NCBI RefSeq assembly: GCF_004341035.1
Contig: NZ_SLXK01000027.1
Span: 1 to 58,066 of the forward strand
Direction of reading: 5' to 3'
From: Scopulibacillus darangshiensis
GTDB lineage: Bacteria > Bacillota > Bacilli > Bacillales > Sporolactobacillaceae
DNA: 58,066 nucleotides
A program made the translations under genes and the position numbers. The notes beneath the pieces are model-generated. The model searched no databases. It was not told where the DNA came from and saw only the letters and a program-made list of their open reading frames with translations. This document shows positions 24,212 to 36,531 of the stretch, piece by piece; position 1 is the stretch's first letter, and each line of letters starts with the position of its first letter.

Positions 24212-26420
24212 GCCATCACCCGAGCTGATTTATGGAGACAAAATTTATCGTCAAATGGGGCTTTCGGATAAAGAGTATGATATGGTTCAAGATCTTCTTG
24301 GCCGCAAGCCAAACTATACCGAAACAGGTTTGTTTTCGGTCATGTGGTCGGAGCATTGCAGCTACAAAACATCCAAGCCCGTATTGAAAAGGTTCCCGAC
24401 GAATGGTGACCATGTGCTTCAAGGCCCTGGCGAAGGTGCCGGTATTGTCGACATTGGTGATGAACAGGCTGTCGTCTTTAAAATCGAGAGTCATAATCAC
24501 CCATCAGCGATTGAGCCTTATCAAGGGGCTGCGACAGGTGTCGGCGGGATTATCCGCGATGTTTTTTCAATGGGGGCACGCCCGGTGGCACTCCTCAATT
24601 CCCTTCGGTTCGGTGAGTTGACTAGCCCAAGAGTTAAATATCTTTTTGAACAAGTCGTAGCGGGGATTGCAGGTTATGGGAACTGCATGGGAATTCCAAC
24701 AGTCGGCGGTGAAATTCAATTTGATCCGTGCTATAACGGCAACCCGCTCGTCAATGCGATGTGTGTTGGTTTGATCGACCATAAAGACATTCAAGTCGGT
24801 CAAGCGAAAGGCATCGGCAATACAGTCATGTATGTTGGGGCGGCGACAGGCCGTGACGGTATTCACGGCGCGACATTTGCTTCAGAGGAATTGACTGACC
24901 AATCTGATGAGAAGCGTCCAGCTGTTCAAGTTGGTGATCCATTTATGGAGAAGCTGCTGCTTGAAGCATGCCTTGAGCTTGTTAAGTGTGATGCGCTTGT
25001 CGGCATTCAAGATATGGGGGCTGCGGGTCTTACCTCATCATCCAGTGAAATGGCAAGTAAAGCGGGTGTAGGGATCAGGATGGATCTCGATCGCATTCCA
25101 CAGCGTGAGACGGAAATGACACCATATGAAATGATGCTTTCGGAATCCCAAGAGCGTATGTTGATTGTCGTTAAAAAAGGACGAGAAGACGAGATTCAGG
25201 AAATCTTTGAAAAATGGCATCTTCATGCAGTGGCTGTCGGGGAAGTTATCGAGGAAAAAGTCCTTCGCCTTGAACACCATGGTGAAATGGTAGCTGACGT
25301 GCCGGTCGATGCCCTTGCGGAAGAAGCGCCTGTCTATCATATGCCTTCCGAGGAACCGGAAATCTATCAATCTTTCCAATCTGGGCAGCCTTGGATGCCG
25401 CAAGCAGACTGTTTGGATGAGACGCTTATAAATCTATTAAAGCAGCCAACGATTGCCAGCAAGGAATGGGTCTACAACCAATACGATCATATGGTGCAGA
25501 CAAACACGGTCGTCACTCCAGGATCCGATGCCGCTGTTGTAAGAGTTAGAGGAACGAAAAAAGCTTTAGCCATGACAACGGATTGCAATGCAAAGTATCT
25601 GTATCTTGACCCTGAAGTCGGCGGCAAAATTGCAGTCGCTGAAGCTGCCCGCAACATCGTTTGCTCAGGAGGCAGACCGCTCGCTATTACAGACTGCCTG
25701 AACTTCGGCAACCCTGAAAAGCCAGAAGTGTTCTGGCAAATTGAAAAGGCAGTCGACGGTATGAGTGAAGCATGCAGGACGCTTGAAACGCCAGTTATCA
25801 GCGGCAACGTGTCCCTTTATAATGAAACAACCAAGAGACCTATTGACCCGACACCGGTCGTCGGTATGGTTGGTTTGATTGACGATGTGGCTCATGTCAC
25901 GACAGTGAGCTTCAAAAATGAAGGAGATGCCATCTATGTTATCGGCCGTGCTGATAACGAATTTGAAGGCAGTGCATTACAGCTGATGCTTGAGCAAAAG
26001 GCTTCAGGCCGTCCGCCGCAAATCGACTTAGCAATTGAAACCAAGCGGCAGGCACAACTTTTACAAGCGATAAAATCGGGAAGTGTCCGTTCAGCTCATG
26101 ATATATCTGACGGCGGTCTAGGTGTTGCCTTGGCAGAATCATTGATGGATACAGGATTTGGGGCTGAGATTGAGCTTACTGGCGACCCGGTTACGGCACT
26201 GTTCAGTGAATCCCAGTCACGTTTTCTCGTATCGGTTCCGCAAAGTGAACAGGCAGCTTTTGAAAAGCTTGTTGATGATGCCATTTATCTTGGTCAAGTT
26301 ACAAATCAACCTTCCTTAAAAGTTGCGACTGAAAATGAAGAGATTTTGAACCTTAATGTCACGGATCTTGAGCACGCTTGGAAAGGGGCGATCTCATGTT
26401 TTATGACGAAAGAGAACTAA
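24192..26420 (+). CDS. purL: FGAM synthase large subunit PurL
   Basis: 742 residues, the short Gram-positive form that needs PurS and PurQ. Contains two AIR-synthase-like halves: [11 protein letters not shown] and [18 protein letters not shown] in the first, [18 protein letters not shown], then [13 protein letters not shown] and [16 protein letters not shown] in the second. Overlaps purQ and purF. Confidence 0.97.
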   Translation: MPLLHHEPSPELIYGDKIYRQMGLSDKEYDMVQDLLGRKPNYTETGLFSVMWSEHCSYKTSKPVLKRFPTNGDHVLQGPGEGAGIVDIGDEQAVVFKIESHNHPSAIEPYQGAATGVGGIIRDVFSMGARPVALLNSLRFGELTSPRVKYLFEQVVAGIAGYGNCMGIPTVGGEIQFDPCYNGNPLVNAMCVGLIDHKDIQVGQAKGIGNTVMYVGAATGRDGIHGATFASEELTDQSDEKRPAVQVGDPFMEKLLLEACLELVKCDALVGIQDMGAAGLTSSSSEMASKAGVGIRMDLDRIPQRETEMTPYEMMLSESQERMLIVVKKGREDEIQEIFEKWHLHAVAVGEVIEEKVLRLEHHGEMVADVPVDALAEEAPVYHMPSEEPEIYQSFQSGQPWMPQADCLDETLINLLKQPTIASKEWVYNQYDHMVQTNTVVTPGSDAAVVRVRGTKKALAMTTDCNAKYLYLDPEVGGKIAVAEAARNIVCSGGRPLAITDCLNFGNPEKPEVFWQIEKAVDGMSEACRTLETPVISGNVSLYNETTKRPIDPTPVVGMVGLIDDVAHVTTVSFKNEGDAIYVIGRADNEFEGSALQLMLEQKASGRPPQIDLAIETKRQAQLLQAIKSGSVRSAHDISDGGLGVALAESLMDTGFGAEIELTGDPVTALFSESQSRFLVSVPQSEQAAFEKLVDDAIYLGQVTNQPSLKVATENEEILNLNVTDLEHAWKGAISCFMTKEN

Positions 26421-27817
26421 AAGAAGAATGTGGTGTCTTTGCAATCTGGGGCCATGATCAAGCGGCGACGCTTACTTATTATGGCCTGCACAGTCTTCAA
26501 CATCGCGGCCAGGAAGGTGCAGGGATCGCGGTAACCGATGGTGAGAAAGTTTATGACCATAAGGGTGTTGGTCTCGTCAATGATGTCTTTGATTCCAATC
26601 AGCTTGAGAGTCTAGACGGTCATGCGGCGATCGGTCATGTTCGCTATTCAACACAGGGTGAAAACGATTATGCCAATGTCCAGCCGCTCGTCTTCCGTTC
26701 TCAGACTGACACATTGTCACTTGCGCATAACGGCAACCTAGTAAATGCTCAAGCGCTTAAGTGCCAGCTTGAAGCGCAAGGCAGCATCTTCCAAACAACA
26801 TCAGATACGGAAGTCATTGCCCATTTAATCAAACGAGGTGGTCCTCTTCGCCTTATTGATAACGTCAAGCATGCGCTGTCAATGATTAAGGGTGCTTATG
26901 CTCTTGTCATGTTGACCGAGAATCAATTAATTGCAGCCTTGGATCCCAATGGATTGCGTCCTCTTTCTCTCGGGAAGCTTGGGGATGCTTGGGTGCTCGC
27001 TTCCGAAACGTGCGCATTTGACCTCATTGGTGCAACCTATGTACGTGATGTTGAACCTGGCGAATTAATTACAATCGACCATTCCGGTATGCGGAGAGAA
27101 GCTTTTTCTACCTCAACACAGAGGGCGATGTGCAGCATGGAATACATCTATTTTTCCAGACCGGACTCTAACATCGAAGGCATCAATGTACATGCCGCTA
27201 GGAAAAGTCTTGGGATAAAACTTGCCGAGGAAGCGCCGATCGAAGCGGATGTTGTAACTGGTGTTCCTGACTCAAGTATTTCAGCTGCGATTGGTTATGC
27301 TGAAAGCTCGGGTATTCCGTATGAACTCGGGATGATCAAAAACCGTTATGTCGGCAGAACCTTTATACAGCCTTCACAGGAATTGAGAGAACAAGGTGTT
27401 AAAATGAAATTATCCCCGGTCCGAGGCATTGTTGAGGGTAAGCGCGTCGTGATGGTGGATGACTCCATTGTCAGAGGGACAACAAGCCGTAGGATCGTTC
27501 GGATGCTAAAGGAAGCGGGAGCGAAGGAAGTGCATGTTCGCATCAGTTCCCCGCCGATTGTCCATTCTTGCTACTATGGCATAGATACTTCAACAGAGGG
27601 GGAATTGATCGCTGCAAGGCATTCTGTTGAGGAAATACGTGAAGAAATCGGTGCTGATTCCCTCGAATTCTTAAGTGTTGATGGTTTGATGGCTGCGATC
27701 GGCAGAGACCCATCCATGAGCCAATGCGGACAATGTTTAGCCTGTTTTACAGGTAAATATCCGACAGAAATCTATCCAGATACAGTGCTGCCGCACGAAA
27801 AAGAAATGCTCGTATAA
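26396..27817 (+). CDS. purF: Amidophosphoribosyltransferase
   Basis: 473 residues from ATG at 26396 (AAAGGGG 8 nt upstream, inside purL). First committed step: PRPP plus glutamine to phosphoribosylamine. The first 11 residues [11 protein letters not shown] are a propeptide removed to expose the catalytic Cys12 (ECGVFAIWG). PRPP loop [14 protein letters not shown]; cysteines CGQCLAC near the end and others fit the [4Fe-4S] cluster of Bacillus-type enzymes. Confidence 0.97.
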   Translation: MFYDERELKEECGVFAIWGHDQAATLTYYGLHSLQHRGQEGAGIAVTDGEKVYDHKGVGLVNDVFDSNQLESLDGHAAIGHVRYSTQGENDYANVQPLVFRSQTDTLSLAHNGNLVNAQALKCQLEAQGSIFQTTSDTEVIAHLIKRGGPLRLIDNVKHALSMIKGAYALVMLTENQLIAALDPNGLRPLSLGKLGDAWVLASETCAFDLIGATYVRDVEPGELITIDHSGMRREAFSTSTQRAMCSMEYIYFSRPDSNIEGINVHAARKSLGIKLAEEAPIEADVVTGVPDSSISAAIGYAESSGIPYELGMIKNRYVGRTFIQPSQELREQGVKMKLSPVRGIVEGKRVVMVDDSIVRGTTSRRIVRMLKEAGAKEVHVRISSPPIVHSCYYGIDTSTEGELIAARHSVEEIREEIGADSLEFLSVDGLMAAIGRDPSMSQCGQCLACFTGKYPTEIYPDTVLPHEKEMLV

Positions 27818-27832
27818 GGAGGGGCCTTATTT

Positions 27833-28870
27833 ATGACCAATGCATACAAACAGGCCGGTGTCGATATTACGGCGGGCTATGAAGCTGTTGACCGAATAAA
27901 GCAGCATGTTAAGCGGACGATCAGACCGGAAGTGCTCGGAGGCATTGGTGCCTTTGGCGGCGCTGTTGATTTGTCAGCGCTGAATATTAAGGAGCCTGTC
28001 CTAGTCTCCGGAACCGACGGCGTCGGGACAAAATTGATGATCGCCATTGAAATGGATCGTCACGATACGATCGGTATCGATGCTGTAGCGATGTGTGTCA
28101 ATGATATTGTGACACAAGGCGCTGAACCATTATATTTCCTGGATTACATTGCTTGCGGGATATTAAAGCCGGAGAAGATTGAAGCGATCGTTAAAGGTGT
28201 AGCCGATGGCTGTGAACAATCAGGCTGCTCGCTTATAGGCGGGGAAACTGCCGAAATGCCAGGCATGTATAGTGATGCAGATTTTGACATTGCCGGCTTT
28301 GCAGTAGGTGTTGTAGAGAAATCCAAAATGATTACCGGAGAACATATACAAGACGGGGATCAGTTAATTGGCATCGCCTCTAACGGCATTCACAGCAATG
28401 GCTTTTCACTAGTTAGAAAAATCGTTCAAGATGCAGGTCATGGATTCGACGATCGGTTTGGCGAAGGAGACATGACAATCGGGGATGAGTTATTAAAGCC
28501 GACTCGTCTCTATGTCAAACCCGTTCTGGAATTATTAAAAAAGTATGATATTAAAGGCCTCGCTCATATTACCGGCGGCGGTTTATATGAAAACGTCCCT
28601 CGGATGCTTCCTTCCGGCGCAGGCGCCGTGATTAACCTAGGATCTTGGGACATTCCGGATATTTTCCGTTGGCTATCGGAAAAAGGCAGTATTTTGGAAA
28701 ATGACATGTACAGTACCTTTAATATGGGTATTGGCATGGTTGCGGCTGTAAAGGAAGAGGACGTAAAAGCCGTTATAGCAGAATTAAAAGAACAGGGCGA
28801 ACAAGCCTACCATATTGGACACGTTACAAGCGGGAAGAGTTTGTTGCTTAAGGGTGAGGACCATGCGTAA
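27833..28870 (+). CDS. purM: AIR synthase (phosphoribosylformylglycinamidine cyclo-ligase)
   Basis: 345 residues. Closes FGAM to AIR with [34 protein letters not shown] and [13 protein letters not shown] are the signature segments; [12 protein letters not shown] lies in the C-terminal domain. GGAGGGG precedes ATG; overlaps purN by 8 bp. Confidence 0.97.
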   Translation: MTNAYKQAGVDITAGYEAVDRIKQHVKRTIRPEVLGGIGAFGGAVDLSALNIKEPVLVSGTDGVGTKLMIAIEMDRHDTIGIDAVAMCVNDIVTQGAEPLYFLDYIACGILKPEKIEAIVKGVADGCEQSGCSLIGGETAEMPGMYSDADFDIAGFAVGVVEKSKMITGEHIQDGDQLIGIASNGIHSNGFSLVRKIVQDAGHGFDDRFGEGDMTIGDELLKPTRLYVKPVLELLKKYDIKGLAHITGGGLYENVPRMLPSGAGAVINLGSWDIPDIFRWLSEKGSILENDMYSTFNMGIGMVAAVKEEDVKAVIAELKEQGEQAYHIGHVTSGKSLLLKGEDHA

Positions 28871-29444
28871 GCTGGCAATCTTTGCATCCGGGAACGGCAG
28901 CAATTTTCAGGCACTGGCGGATTCAGTCCAAAAGGGGACGCTTGATGCTGAAATTGTTCTCCTTGTTTGTGATAAGAAAGATGCATTTGTGATTCAGCGC
29001 GCTAAGGAAGCCGGTATTCCGGCTTTTTCCTGCTCACCAAAAGAATATGAAAACAAAGCGGCCTATGAACAGGCCATTCTTGATCAGCTGCACATTGCAG
29101 ACGCCGAAATGATTATCCTAGCAGGTTACATGAGGCTGATCGGGCCAACGCTTTTATCAGCGTACCGTGGCAGAATCATTAACATTCACCCGTCACTGCT
29201 TCCGGCATTTCCTGGTTTGAACGCTATTGAACAGGCTTATGAAAAAGGTGTAAAAGTGACCGGTGTGACTATTCATTACGTTGATGAAGGCGTTGATACC
29301 GGACCAATTATCGCGCAAGAAGCTTTGCAGATAGAGGGGTCAGAAGCAATCGAGACATTGACGGCGCGGGTCCATAGAGTGGAACATGCCCTTTATCCAA
29401 AGACAATCGCAGCATTACTCAAGAAAAGTGAAGGAGTGACCTGA
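28863..29444 (+). CDS. purN: Phosphoribosylglycinamide formyltransferase
   Basis: 193 residues from ATG at 28863 inside the purM end (GGTGAGGA upstream); the longer open frame is rejected. Uses 10-formyl-THF to formylate [40 protein letters not shown] (catalytic Asn/His) and [11 protein letters not shown] are diagnostic. Confidence 0.97.
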   Translation: MRKLAIFASGNGSNFQALADSVQKGTLDAEIVLLVCDKKDAFVIQRAKEAGIPAFSCSPKEYENKAAYEQAILDQLHIADAEMIILAGYMRLIGPTLLSAYRGRIINIHPSLLPAFPGLNAIEQAYEKGVKVTGVTIHYVDEGVDTGPIIAQEALQIEGSEAIETLTARVHRVEHALYPKTIAALLKKSEGVT

Positions 29445-29447
29445 ATA

Positions 29448-30986
29448 ATGTCAACTAAAAGAGCCCTAATCAGTGTATCCGATAAAGAGGGACTAATTCC
29501 CTTTGTCAAAGCGCTTGCAGAACGCGGCGTCGAAGTCATTTCTACCGGCGGAACCAAACGAATGATTGAGGAAAACGGACTCCCGGTACGGTCAGTTTCG
29601 GATGTGACCGGTTTTCCGGAAATCCTTGATGGCAGAGTAAAGACCCTTCATCCTTCCATTCACGGCGGGCTGCTCGCCGTGCGCGACAATACTGAACATA
29701 TGAGTGCTATTCAAGAACAAGACATCACGCCGATCGATTTTGTTATTGTGAATTTATATCCTTTTAAAGAAACGATTTCAAATCCTAATGTCTCTTATGA
29801 GGATGCCATTGAAAACATTGATATCGGCGGTCCAAGCATGCTTCGTTCAGCGGCTAAGAACCACCGTTCAGTCACGGTAATTTGTGATCCTGAGGATTAT
29901 CAAACCGTACTTGACAACTTAGATACAAGAGTAGATGTTCCTTTTGAAATAAAAAGAAAATTGGCCGCAAAAGTATTCCGCCACACAGCGGCTTATGACG
30001 CACTCATTGCTGATTATTTTACAAAGCAAACAGGTGAGGCATTCCCTGAGAAGCTGACCGTCACCTATGAAAAGAAACAGGGGCTGCGTTATGGTGAAAA
30101 CCCTCACCAACAGGCAGCGTTCTATAGTGCACCATTAAAAAATAAAGCGACGATCTCAGAAGCTGTCCAACTGCATGGGAAAGAACTGTCCTATAACAAT
30201 ATTAAGGATGCCGATGCAGCACTTGCGATGGTTAAGGAACATCATGACCCAGCTGTTGTAGCGGTAAAGCACATGAATCCGTGCGGTATTGGAACAGGTC
30301 AAACGATTAAAGCAGCTTTCGATGCAGCATATAAAGCTGACCCGGTTTCTATTTTTGGCGGCATTGTTGCAGCGAATAGGGAAATTGATGCGGAAACAGC
30401 AGCAAAGCTCCATGACATTTTCCTGGAGATTGTTATTGCTCCAAGTTTTTCAGAAGAGGCACTTGAGGTATTGACTAAAAAGAAAAACATTCGATTATTA
30501 ACGATTGATTTTACCGCAGAAAAAACTGCAGCACCTCAATATACATCGGTCCACGGCGGACTGCTTGTCCAAGAGTTTGATGATAAAGGGCTTCAGGATG
30601 TTGAACTCAAAACAGCAACGAAGCGGGAACCGACTGAAGATGAATTAAAGGCATTAGCCTTTGCCTGGAAAACAGTCAAACATGTGAAGTCAAACGCGAT
30701 CGTCCTTGCTAAGGATGGACGGACTATTGGTATTGGTGCCGGACAAATGAACCGTGTCGGTGCCGCAAAAATTGCTATTGAACAGGCTGGCGTTGACGCG
30801 CATGGCTCGGTCATGGCATCAGATGCCTTTTTCCCAATGAATGATACTGTTGAAGAAGCCGCGAAAGCTGGGGTAACAGCCATCATCCAGCCTGGCGGGT
30901 CTATCAAGGATCAAGAATCGATTGACAAGGCCAATGAACACAATATCGCTATGGTCTTAACTGGGATGCGTCATTTCAAGCATTAA
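29448..30986 (+). CDS. purH: Bifunctional AICAR formyltransferase/IMP cyclohydrolase
   Basis: 512 residues. N-terminal IMP cyclohydrolase ([34 protein letters not shown]) and C-terminal AICAR transformylase ([24 protein letters not shown] with the catalytic Lys-His). Last two steps to IMP. The ribosome binding site GAAGGAG overlaps the end of purN. Confidence 0.97.
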   Translation: MSTKRALISVSDKEGLIPFVKALAERGVEVISTGGTKRMIEENGLPVRSVSDVTGFPEILDGRVKTLHPSIHGGLLAVRDNTEHMSAIQEQDITPIDFVIVNLYPFKETISNPNVSYEDAIENIDIGGPSMLRSAAKNHRSVTVICDPEDYQTVLDNLDTRVDVPFEIKRKLAAKVFRHTAAYDALIADYFTKQTGEAFPEKLTVTYEKKQGLRYGENPHQQAAFYSAPLKNKATISEAVQLHGKELSYNNIKDADAALAMVKEHHDPAVVAVKHMNPCGIGTGQTIKAAFDAAYKADPVSIFGGIVAANREIDAETAAKLHDIFLEIVIAPSFSEEALEVLTKKKNIRLLTIDFTAEKTAAPQYTSVHGGLLVQEFDDKGLQDVELKTATKREPTEDELKALAFAWKTVKHVKSNAIVLAKDGRTIGIGAGQMNRVGAAKIAIEQAGVDAHGSVMASDAFFPMNDTVEEAAKAGVTAIIQPGGSIKDQESIDKANEHNIAMVLTGMRHFKH

Positions 30987-31013
30987 TAAATTAATTGAAT
31001 GGTCCGAAAATAG

Positions 31014-32306
<1,293 letters not shown>

Positions 32307-32314
32307 AAGAAGAG

Positions 32315-32349
32315 GGCTGACGACCGGATTATTGGTCGCCAGCCTTTTT
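32315..32349 (+). terminator. Terminator of the purine operon
   Basis: GGCTGACGACC (32315-32325) pairs with GGTCGCCAGCC (32334-32344) with one mismatch, then T5. The rest of the gap to the next gene (32350-32607) holds only an AT-rich promoter region, the cre-like site and no gene. Confidence 0.85.
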
Positions 32350-32555
32350 AAGTAAGGCGAAACACGATGTCCGGGTTTTTTAACACTTCTCCTGTAACTT
32401 TTCAGCTAAAAGACAATTTTGTTTACGAGAATCGGAAGGAATTTTCCCCTTTCATATCAAATCATTCTAAGGAGGAAGTTTTAAACGGATGACAGTGCAA
32501 AAACTTTAATTATTTAATTAATTAATGTACTATAGTATTATGGTCAAAATCAAAA

Positions 32556-32569
32556 TGAAAGCGCTTAAT
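32556..32569 (+). promoter_or_regulatory. CcpA cre-like site before yerA
   Basis: TGAAAGCGCTTAAT matches the CcpA operator consensus (TGWAANCGNTNWCA) at all but the last two positions. It lies 38 nt before the start codon and downstream of an AT-rich stretch likely to hold the promoter, so repression by roadblock would be expected. Confidence 0.5.
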
Positions 32570-32607
32570 AAATTATAACAGATTGCAACAGGAAATGAGG
32601 TTATGAC

Positions 32608-34344
32608 ATGACGATCCGCAAACGCAGCTGGGATCTTGAAACCCTAAGAAGACATACCGCGGTGGTAAGGGGCGAGGCGCAGCCAACGAAGGTTCTCTTC
32701 AATGGCAAATACTTAAATACATACCTTAAGCGGTGGGAGTCCGCTAATATCTGGATAGATGGCGACCGTATCGTCTATGTCGGGCAGCAGCTCCCTAAGC
32801 AAACGGAAGGCGTCCAGATGATAGATTGTGAAAATCGATATTTGGTGCCGGGTTATATTGAGCCGCATGCTCACCCCACCCAGCTGTATAATCCGCAAAC
32901 ACTTGCTGAGTATGCTGCCAGAAGGGGAACGACGACACTTGTTTGCGATAACTTTGTTTTTTACCTTACACTGCCTGATGAGTTGACTTTTGAAATCATG
33001 GATCGGCTTGATTCACTGCCGACGTCACTATACTGGTGGTGCCGCTATGATCCGCAGACTGCGATGCTTGAAGATCCATTCATCTCTGAGAGAATTCGCA
33101 AATGGATGCGCCACCCGCTCGTCATCCAAGGAGGGGAGCTGACAAGCTGGCCCCAAGTTTTAAAAGGTGATGACCAAATTTTAGATTGGATGCAGGAAAC
33201 GAAAGCCTTAGGGAAACCCGTCGAAGGCCACCTCCCGGGTGCATCCAAGAAAACACTTACCCAAATGCGCCTCCTGGGAATAGATTGTGATCATGAGGCG
33301 ATGACCGGTGAAGAAGCCGTTGCGAGACTGCAGCTTGGCTTGACGACATCTCTTCGTTATTCTTCTATACGCCCGGATTTGCCGCAGATCCTTACGGAAA
33401 TGTTGGATCTTGGTGTGAAGCATTTTGGCCACGTCTACATGACGACTGACGGCTCAACGCCTGCTTATTACGAACAGGGGCTTGCAGACAGGTTGGTTCT
33501 GATTGCCCTTGAACAAGGCATTAGTGACATTGACGCATATATGATGGCATCGGCAAACATTGCTGACCATTATAATATGAATGGTCTAGTCGGACACATT
33601 GCTCCCGGCCGGCTCGCCCATATCAATATATTAACATCTCCAGGGGTCCCGCTCCCCGAGAGTGTCCTTGCTAGGGGGGAATGGGTGAAAAAGAACGGGG
33701 AGTATTGCTATGATTTCTATTCGGATTATGACTTTAAAGATGATCTGAAACCTTTAAAACTGAACTGGTCTTTACATGAATCGGCTCTTAAGGCGGAAAA
33801 GCCTGTTGGGATTGACATGATAAATGCCGTCATCACGAAGCCGCTTAATTTTGAAAAGCTTCCGGAAGAACATGATTTGCCAGAAGACCTCTCCTTTCTG
33901 TCTCTCGTGGATCGACAGGGCGGTTGGATCATTAATACGTTTGTAAGAGGTTTTGCTAAGGGTATATCCGGATTTGCCAGCAGTTTTTCAAATACAGGTG
34001 ATGTGATTTTGCTGGGACGACATAAAGCTGATATGATCATAGCCTTTAATAAGATAAAGGAAACCGGCGGAGGCATTGTTTTAGCGGAAGAGGGAAAGAT
34101 TGCAGCAGAAATCAAACTTCCCGTATCAGGGGGAATGTCCGACCAACCGCTCGTGTCTCTAATAGAAGAGGAGAAAGTTTTAACTAGCAAGCTGAGAGAA
34201 AGAGGCTATCAATTTGAGGATCCTATATACAGCCTGCTCTTTTTCTCTTCAACACATCTGCCTTATATCAGGATAACGCAACAAGGGTTATATGATGTGA
34301 TGAAACAAAGGATTATTGAACCGTCAAGAAGAATAATAACTTAA
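32608..34344 (+). CDS. yerA: Adenine deaminase-like protein (YerA)
   Basis: 578 residues. Amidohydrolase fold with a C-terminal adenine-deaminase domain. The metal-binding HAH of subtype I is in IEPHAHPTQL; VEGHLPGA and GHVYMTTDGST supply further metal and active-site residues, and HIAPGRLAHINIL closes the barrel. Standard adenine deaminase converts adenine to hypoxanthine, fitting the purine context, but YerA proteins are divergent and activity is uncertain. Same position as yerA in B. subtilis; possibly under CcpA control. Confidence 0.85.
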   Translation: MTIRKRSWDLETLRRHTAVVRGEAQPTKVLFNGKYLNTYLKRWESANIWIDGDRIVYVGQQLPKQTEGVQMIDCENRYLVPGYIEPHAHPTQLYNPQTLAEYAARRGTTTLVCDNFVFYLTLPDELTFEIMDRLDSLPTSLYWWCRYDPQTAMLEDPFISERIRKWMRHPLVIQGGELTSWPQVLKGDDQILDWMQETKALGKPVEGHLPGASKKTLTQMRLLGIDCDHEAMTGEEAVARLQLGLTTSLRYSSIRPDLPQILTEMLDLGVKHFGHVYMTTDGSTPAYYEQGLADRLVLIALEQGISDIDAYMMASANIADHYNMNGLVGHIAPGRLAHINILTSPGVPLPESVLARGEWVKKNGEYCYDFYSDYDFKDDLKPLKLNWSLHESALKAEKPVGIDMINAVITKPLNFEKLPEEHDLPEDLSFLSLVDRQGGWIINTFVRGFAKGISGFASSFSNTGDVILLGRHKADMIIAFNKIKETGGGIVLAEEGKIAAEIKLPVSGGMSDQPLVSLIEEEKVLTSKLRERGYQFEDPIYSLLFFSSTHLPYIRITQQGLYDVMKQRIIEPSRRIIT

Positions 34345-34370
34345 ATACATACAACGGAGGTTGTGGTTAT

Positions 34371-35414
34371 TTGAAAAAACTGATTTGGGCAGCTGCAATG
34401 CTCTTTGCAGTGGCGGTATTAATGATCGGTTGCAGCAGTGAGAAAAACGGCGAAAAGAACAAGTCTGACAATGATAAAGTCGGTGATGTGTCAAATTCCG
34501 CAAACGATGGTAAAAAATATCCGCTTACAGGACTGGCTGCCAAAGGCGATATCGATCAAAGGGTCGTAGGGGTTATGGTAAATAATCATCATAAAGCCCG
34601 TCCGCAATCAGGAATTTATAAAGCTGATATTGTTTACGAAGTTTTGGCTGAAGGGAATATCACACGTTTTTTGGCACTATTCCAAAGTGAAAAGCCAAAG
34701 ATCATCGGCCCTGTTCGGAGTGCCAGACCATATTTTATTAAGCTTAACAATGGCTATCACGGCCTGTTCATTGCCCACGGGTGGAGTCCTGATGCGAAGA
34801 AGATGTTGAAATCGGGTGCAACGGATAACATCAACGGACTATTTTACGACGGCACGCTGTTTCACCGTGTTGATTTTAGGAAAGCGCCTCACAACTCCTA
34901 TATTCCTTACAAAAATATTGTCAAAGGTGCAAAGGAGAAGGGCTATTCGCTGCGGGATGATGTCAAGCCGCTGCCGTTTTTAAACAAAGAAGAGGTCAAG
35001 CAAATTAAAGGAAGTTCAGTTTATAAAGCAACGATAAAATATGGCGAGCAAAATGTTGTCAGTTATGTTTATAATGATAAAGCTGGTGTTTTTGACCGGC
35101 TAATAAATGGAGAGAAGTCCCATGACAGGGAAACGGAAACACCGATCACGGCTGCCAATGTTTTGATTGTGACGAGCGATCACCGCTACATTGACAGTTA
35201 TGGACGAAGGGCAATTGATTTGAAATCCGGCGGAGATGCTTACCTTTTGCAAAAAGGTAAATTGAAAAAAGTGTCATGGAAAAATAAGGATGGACGAATT
35301 CTGCCATACAAGAACGGCAAACCGGTTAAATTCGTTCCGGGGAAAACATGGATCAATATTATCCCGAGCGAACCCGGATTAGATAATGTCAAAATTGAGA
35401 ATAAGGAGTCGTGA
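34371..35414 (+). CDS. yerB: YerB-like lipoprotein (DUF3048)
   Basis: 347 residues from TTG, 10 nt after GGAGG. Signal peptide ends in the lipobox MIGC (Cys21), followed by a hydrophilic Asn/Lys-rich linker. Two DUF3048 regions: ARPQSGIYKADIVYEVLAEG with RFLALFQSEKPKIIGPVRSARPYF, and the C-terminal KFVPGKTWINIIP. Anchored on the outer face of the membrane. Function not established. Followed 6 nt later by yerC. Confidence 0.9.
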   Translation: MKKLIWAAAMLFAVAVLMIGCSSEKNGEKNKSDNDKVGDVSNSANDGKKYPLTGLAAKGDIDQRVVGVMVNNHHKARPQSGIYKADIVYEVLAEGNITRFLALFQSEKPKIIGPVRSARPYFIKLNNGYHGLFIAHGWSPDAKKMLKSGATDNINGLFYDGTLFHRVDFRKAPHNSYIPYKNIVKGAKEKGYSLRDDVKPLPFLNKEEVKQIKGSSVYKATIKYGEQNVVSYVYNDKAGVFDRLINGEKSHDRETETPITAANVLIVTSDHRYIDSYGRRAIDLKSGGDAYLLQKGKLKKVSWKNKDGRILPYKNGKPVKFVPGKTWINIIPSEPGLDNVKIENKES

Positions 35415-35420
35415 TAAATC

Positions 35421-35729
35421 ATGCAAATAGATAAACTAAGGGGAAAAGCACTTGATCAGCTATTTGATTCCATATTGTCTTTAAAGGATAAAGAGGAATG
35501 CTACCAATTTTTTGATGATTTGTGCACAATGGGCGAAATTCAATCTCTGGCCCAAAGGTTGGAAGTGGCCAGAATGCTGATGGAAGGCCAAACCTATCAT
35601 CGCATTGAAGAAGAAACCGGAGCAAGCACCGCAACGATCTCCCGTGTGAAGCGCTGCATCAATTACGGCAATGACGGCTATCAAATGACACTTGACCGAG
35701 TCAAGGACGAAAAAAAGGAACTAAAGTAA
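35421..35729 (+). CDS. yerC: YerC/TrpR-like DNA-binding protein
   Basis: 102 residues. A TrpR-superfamily helix-turn-helix: LAQRLEVARMLMEGQTYHRIEEETGASTATISRVKRC, in which the recognition helix is TGASTATISRVKRC. The corepressor-binding residues of TrpR are not conserved as far as I can tell, so it is not a tryptophan repressor. Regulatory targets unknown. A palindromic terminator follows at once. Confidence 0.9.
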   Translation: MQIDKLRGKALDQLFDSILSLKDKEECYQFFDDLCTMGEIQSLAQRLEVARMLMEGQTYHRIEEETGASTATISRVKRCINYGNDGYQMTLDRVKDEKKELK

Positions 35730-35755
35730 GGGTCTGACCCCTAGGGGTCAGACCC
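35730..35755 (+). terminator. Terminator after yerC
   Basis: A perfect palindrome: GGGTCTGACCCC, TA-centred, GGGGTCAGACCC, then CTTATTATA. The U-tract is weak. It overlaps no gene. Confidence 0.65.
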
Positions 35756-35807
35756 CTTATTATATGTTATAATCCTCAGATAGAGAGTGTTTTAGGAGGA
35801 AGAGGCA

Positions 35808-36503
35808 ATGGATACGTACAAAGAGTGGCGCCACGTCTTTAAATTGGATCCTAATAAGCCGATTGGTGATGACGCGGTTGAAAAAATATGTGAATCGGGC
35901 ACAGATGCAGTCATCGTCGGGGGGACTGACGGTGTCACTTTAGATAATACATTATATCTGCTCTCACGCATCAGACAGCATGCAGTGGAGTGCGCTTTGG
36001 AAATATCGAATATCGATGCCGTCACACCTGGCTTCGATTATTATTTCATCCCAACGGTATTTAACAGCTGCAACACTGATTGGCTCATCGGCCGCCACCA
36101 TGAGGCAGTTAAAGTATTCGGTGAAACGATCAACTGGGATGAGGTTGTAATGGAGGGATATTGCATTCTTAATCCAGAAGCCAAAGCGGCCAAATTAACT
36201 GCAGCAGATACAGAGCTTAATGGTGAAGATGTAGCGTCATACGCAATGATGGCGGAGAAAATGTTCAATCTGCCGGTCTTCTATATAGAATACAGCGGAC
36301 AATTTGGCGATATGGACAAGCTGCGCAAGGTGAAAGATAAGCTGCAGCAAACCAGATTATTTTACGGCGGCGGGATAAATAACGCAGAACGGGCGAAGCT
36401 TGCAGCGGAGTATGCAGATACGGTTGTTGTAGGCAACGCAATTTATGATAATCTTAAAGTAGCATTAAAAACTGTACGGGCAGTAAAATCAGTGACATTA
36501 TGA
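35808..36503 (+). CDS. pcrB: Heptaprenylglyceryl phosphate synthase PcrB
   Basis: 231 residues, TIM barrel. Transfers a heptaprenyl group to sn-glycerol-1-phosphate to make an archaeal-type ether lipid precursor. [18 protein letters not shown] at the start, [10 protein letters not shown] in the active site and [25 protein letters not shown] (phosphate-binding) are typical. AGGAGGAAG precedes ATG. Directly upstream of pcrA, the usual partner. Confidence 0.95.
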   Translation: MDTYKEWRHVFKLDPNKPIGDDAVEKICESGTDAVIVGGTDGVTLDNTLYLLSRIRQHAVECALEISNIDAVTPGFDYYFIPTVFNSCNTDWLIGRHHEAVKVFGETINWDEVVMEGYCILNPEAKAAKLTAADTELNGEDVASYAMMAEKMFNLPVFYIEYSGQFGDMDKLRKVKDKLQQTRLFYGGGINNAERAKLAAEYADTVVVGNAIYDNLKVALKTVRAVKSVTL

Positions 36504-36531
36504 ATGACCTTAATTACAGGATGGTGTTAAC

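Noticed and set aside
35730-35755. Operator for a repressor
   Set aside because: The perfect palindrome lies 3' of yerC's stop and is better explained as a terminator stem, although its U-tract is weak.
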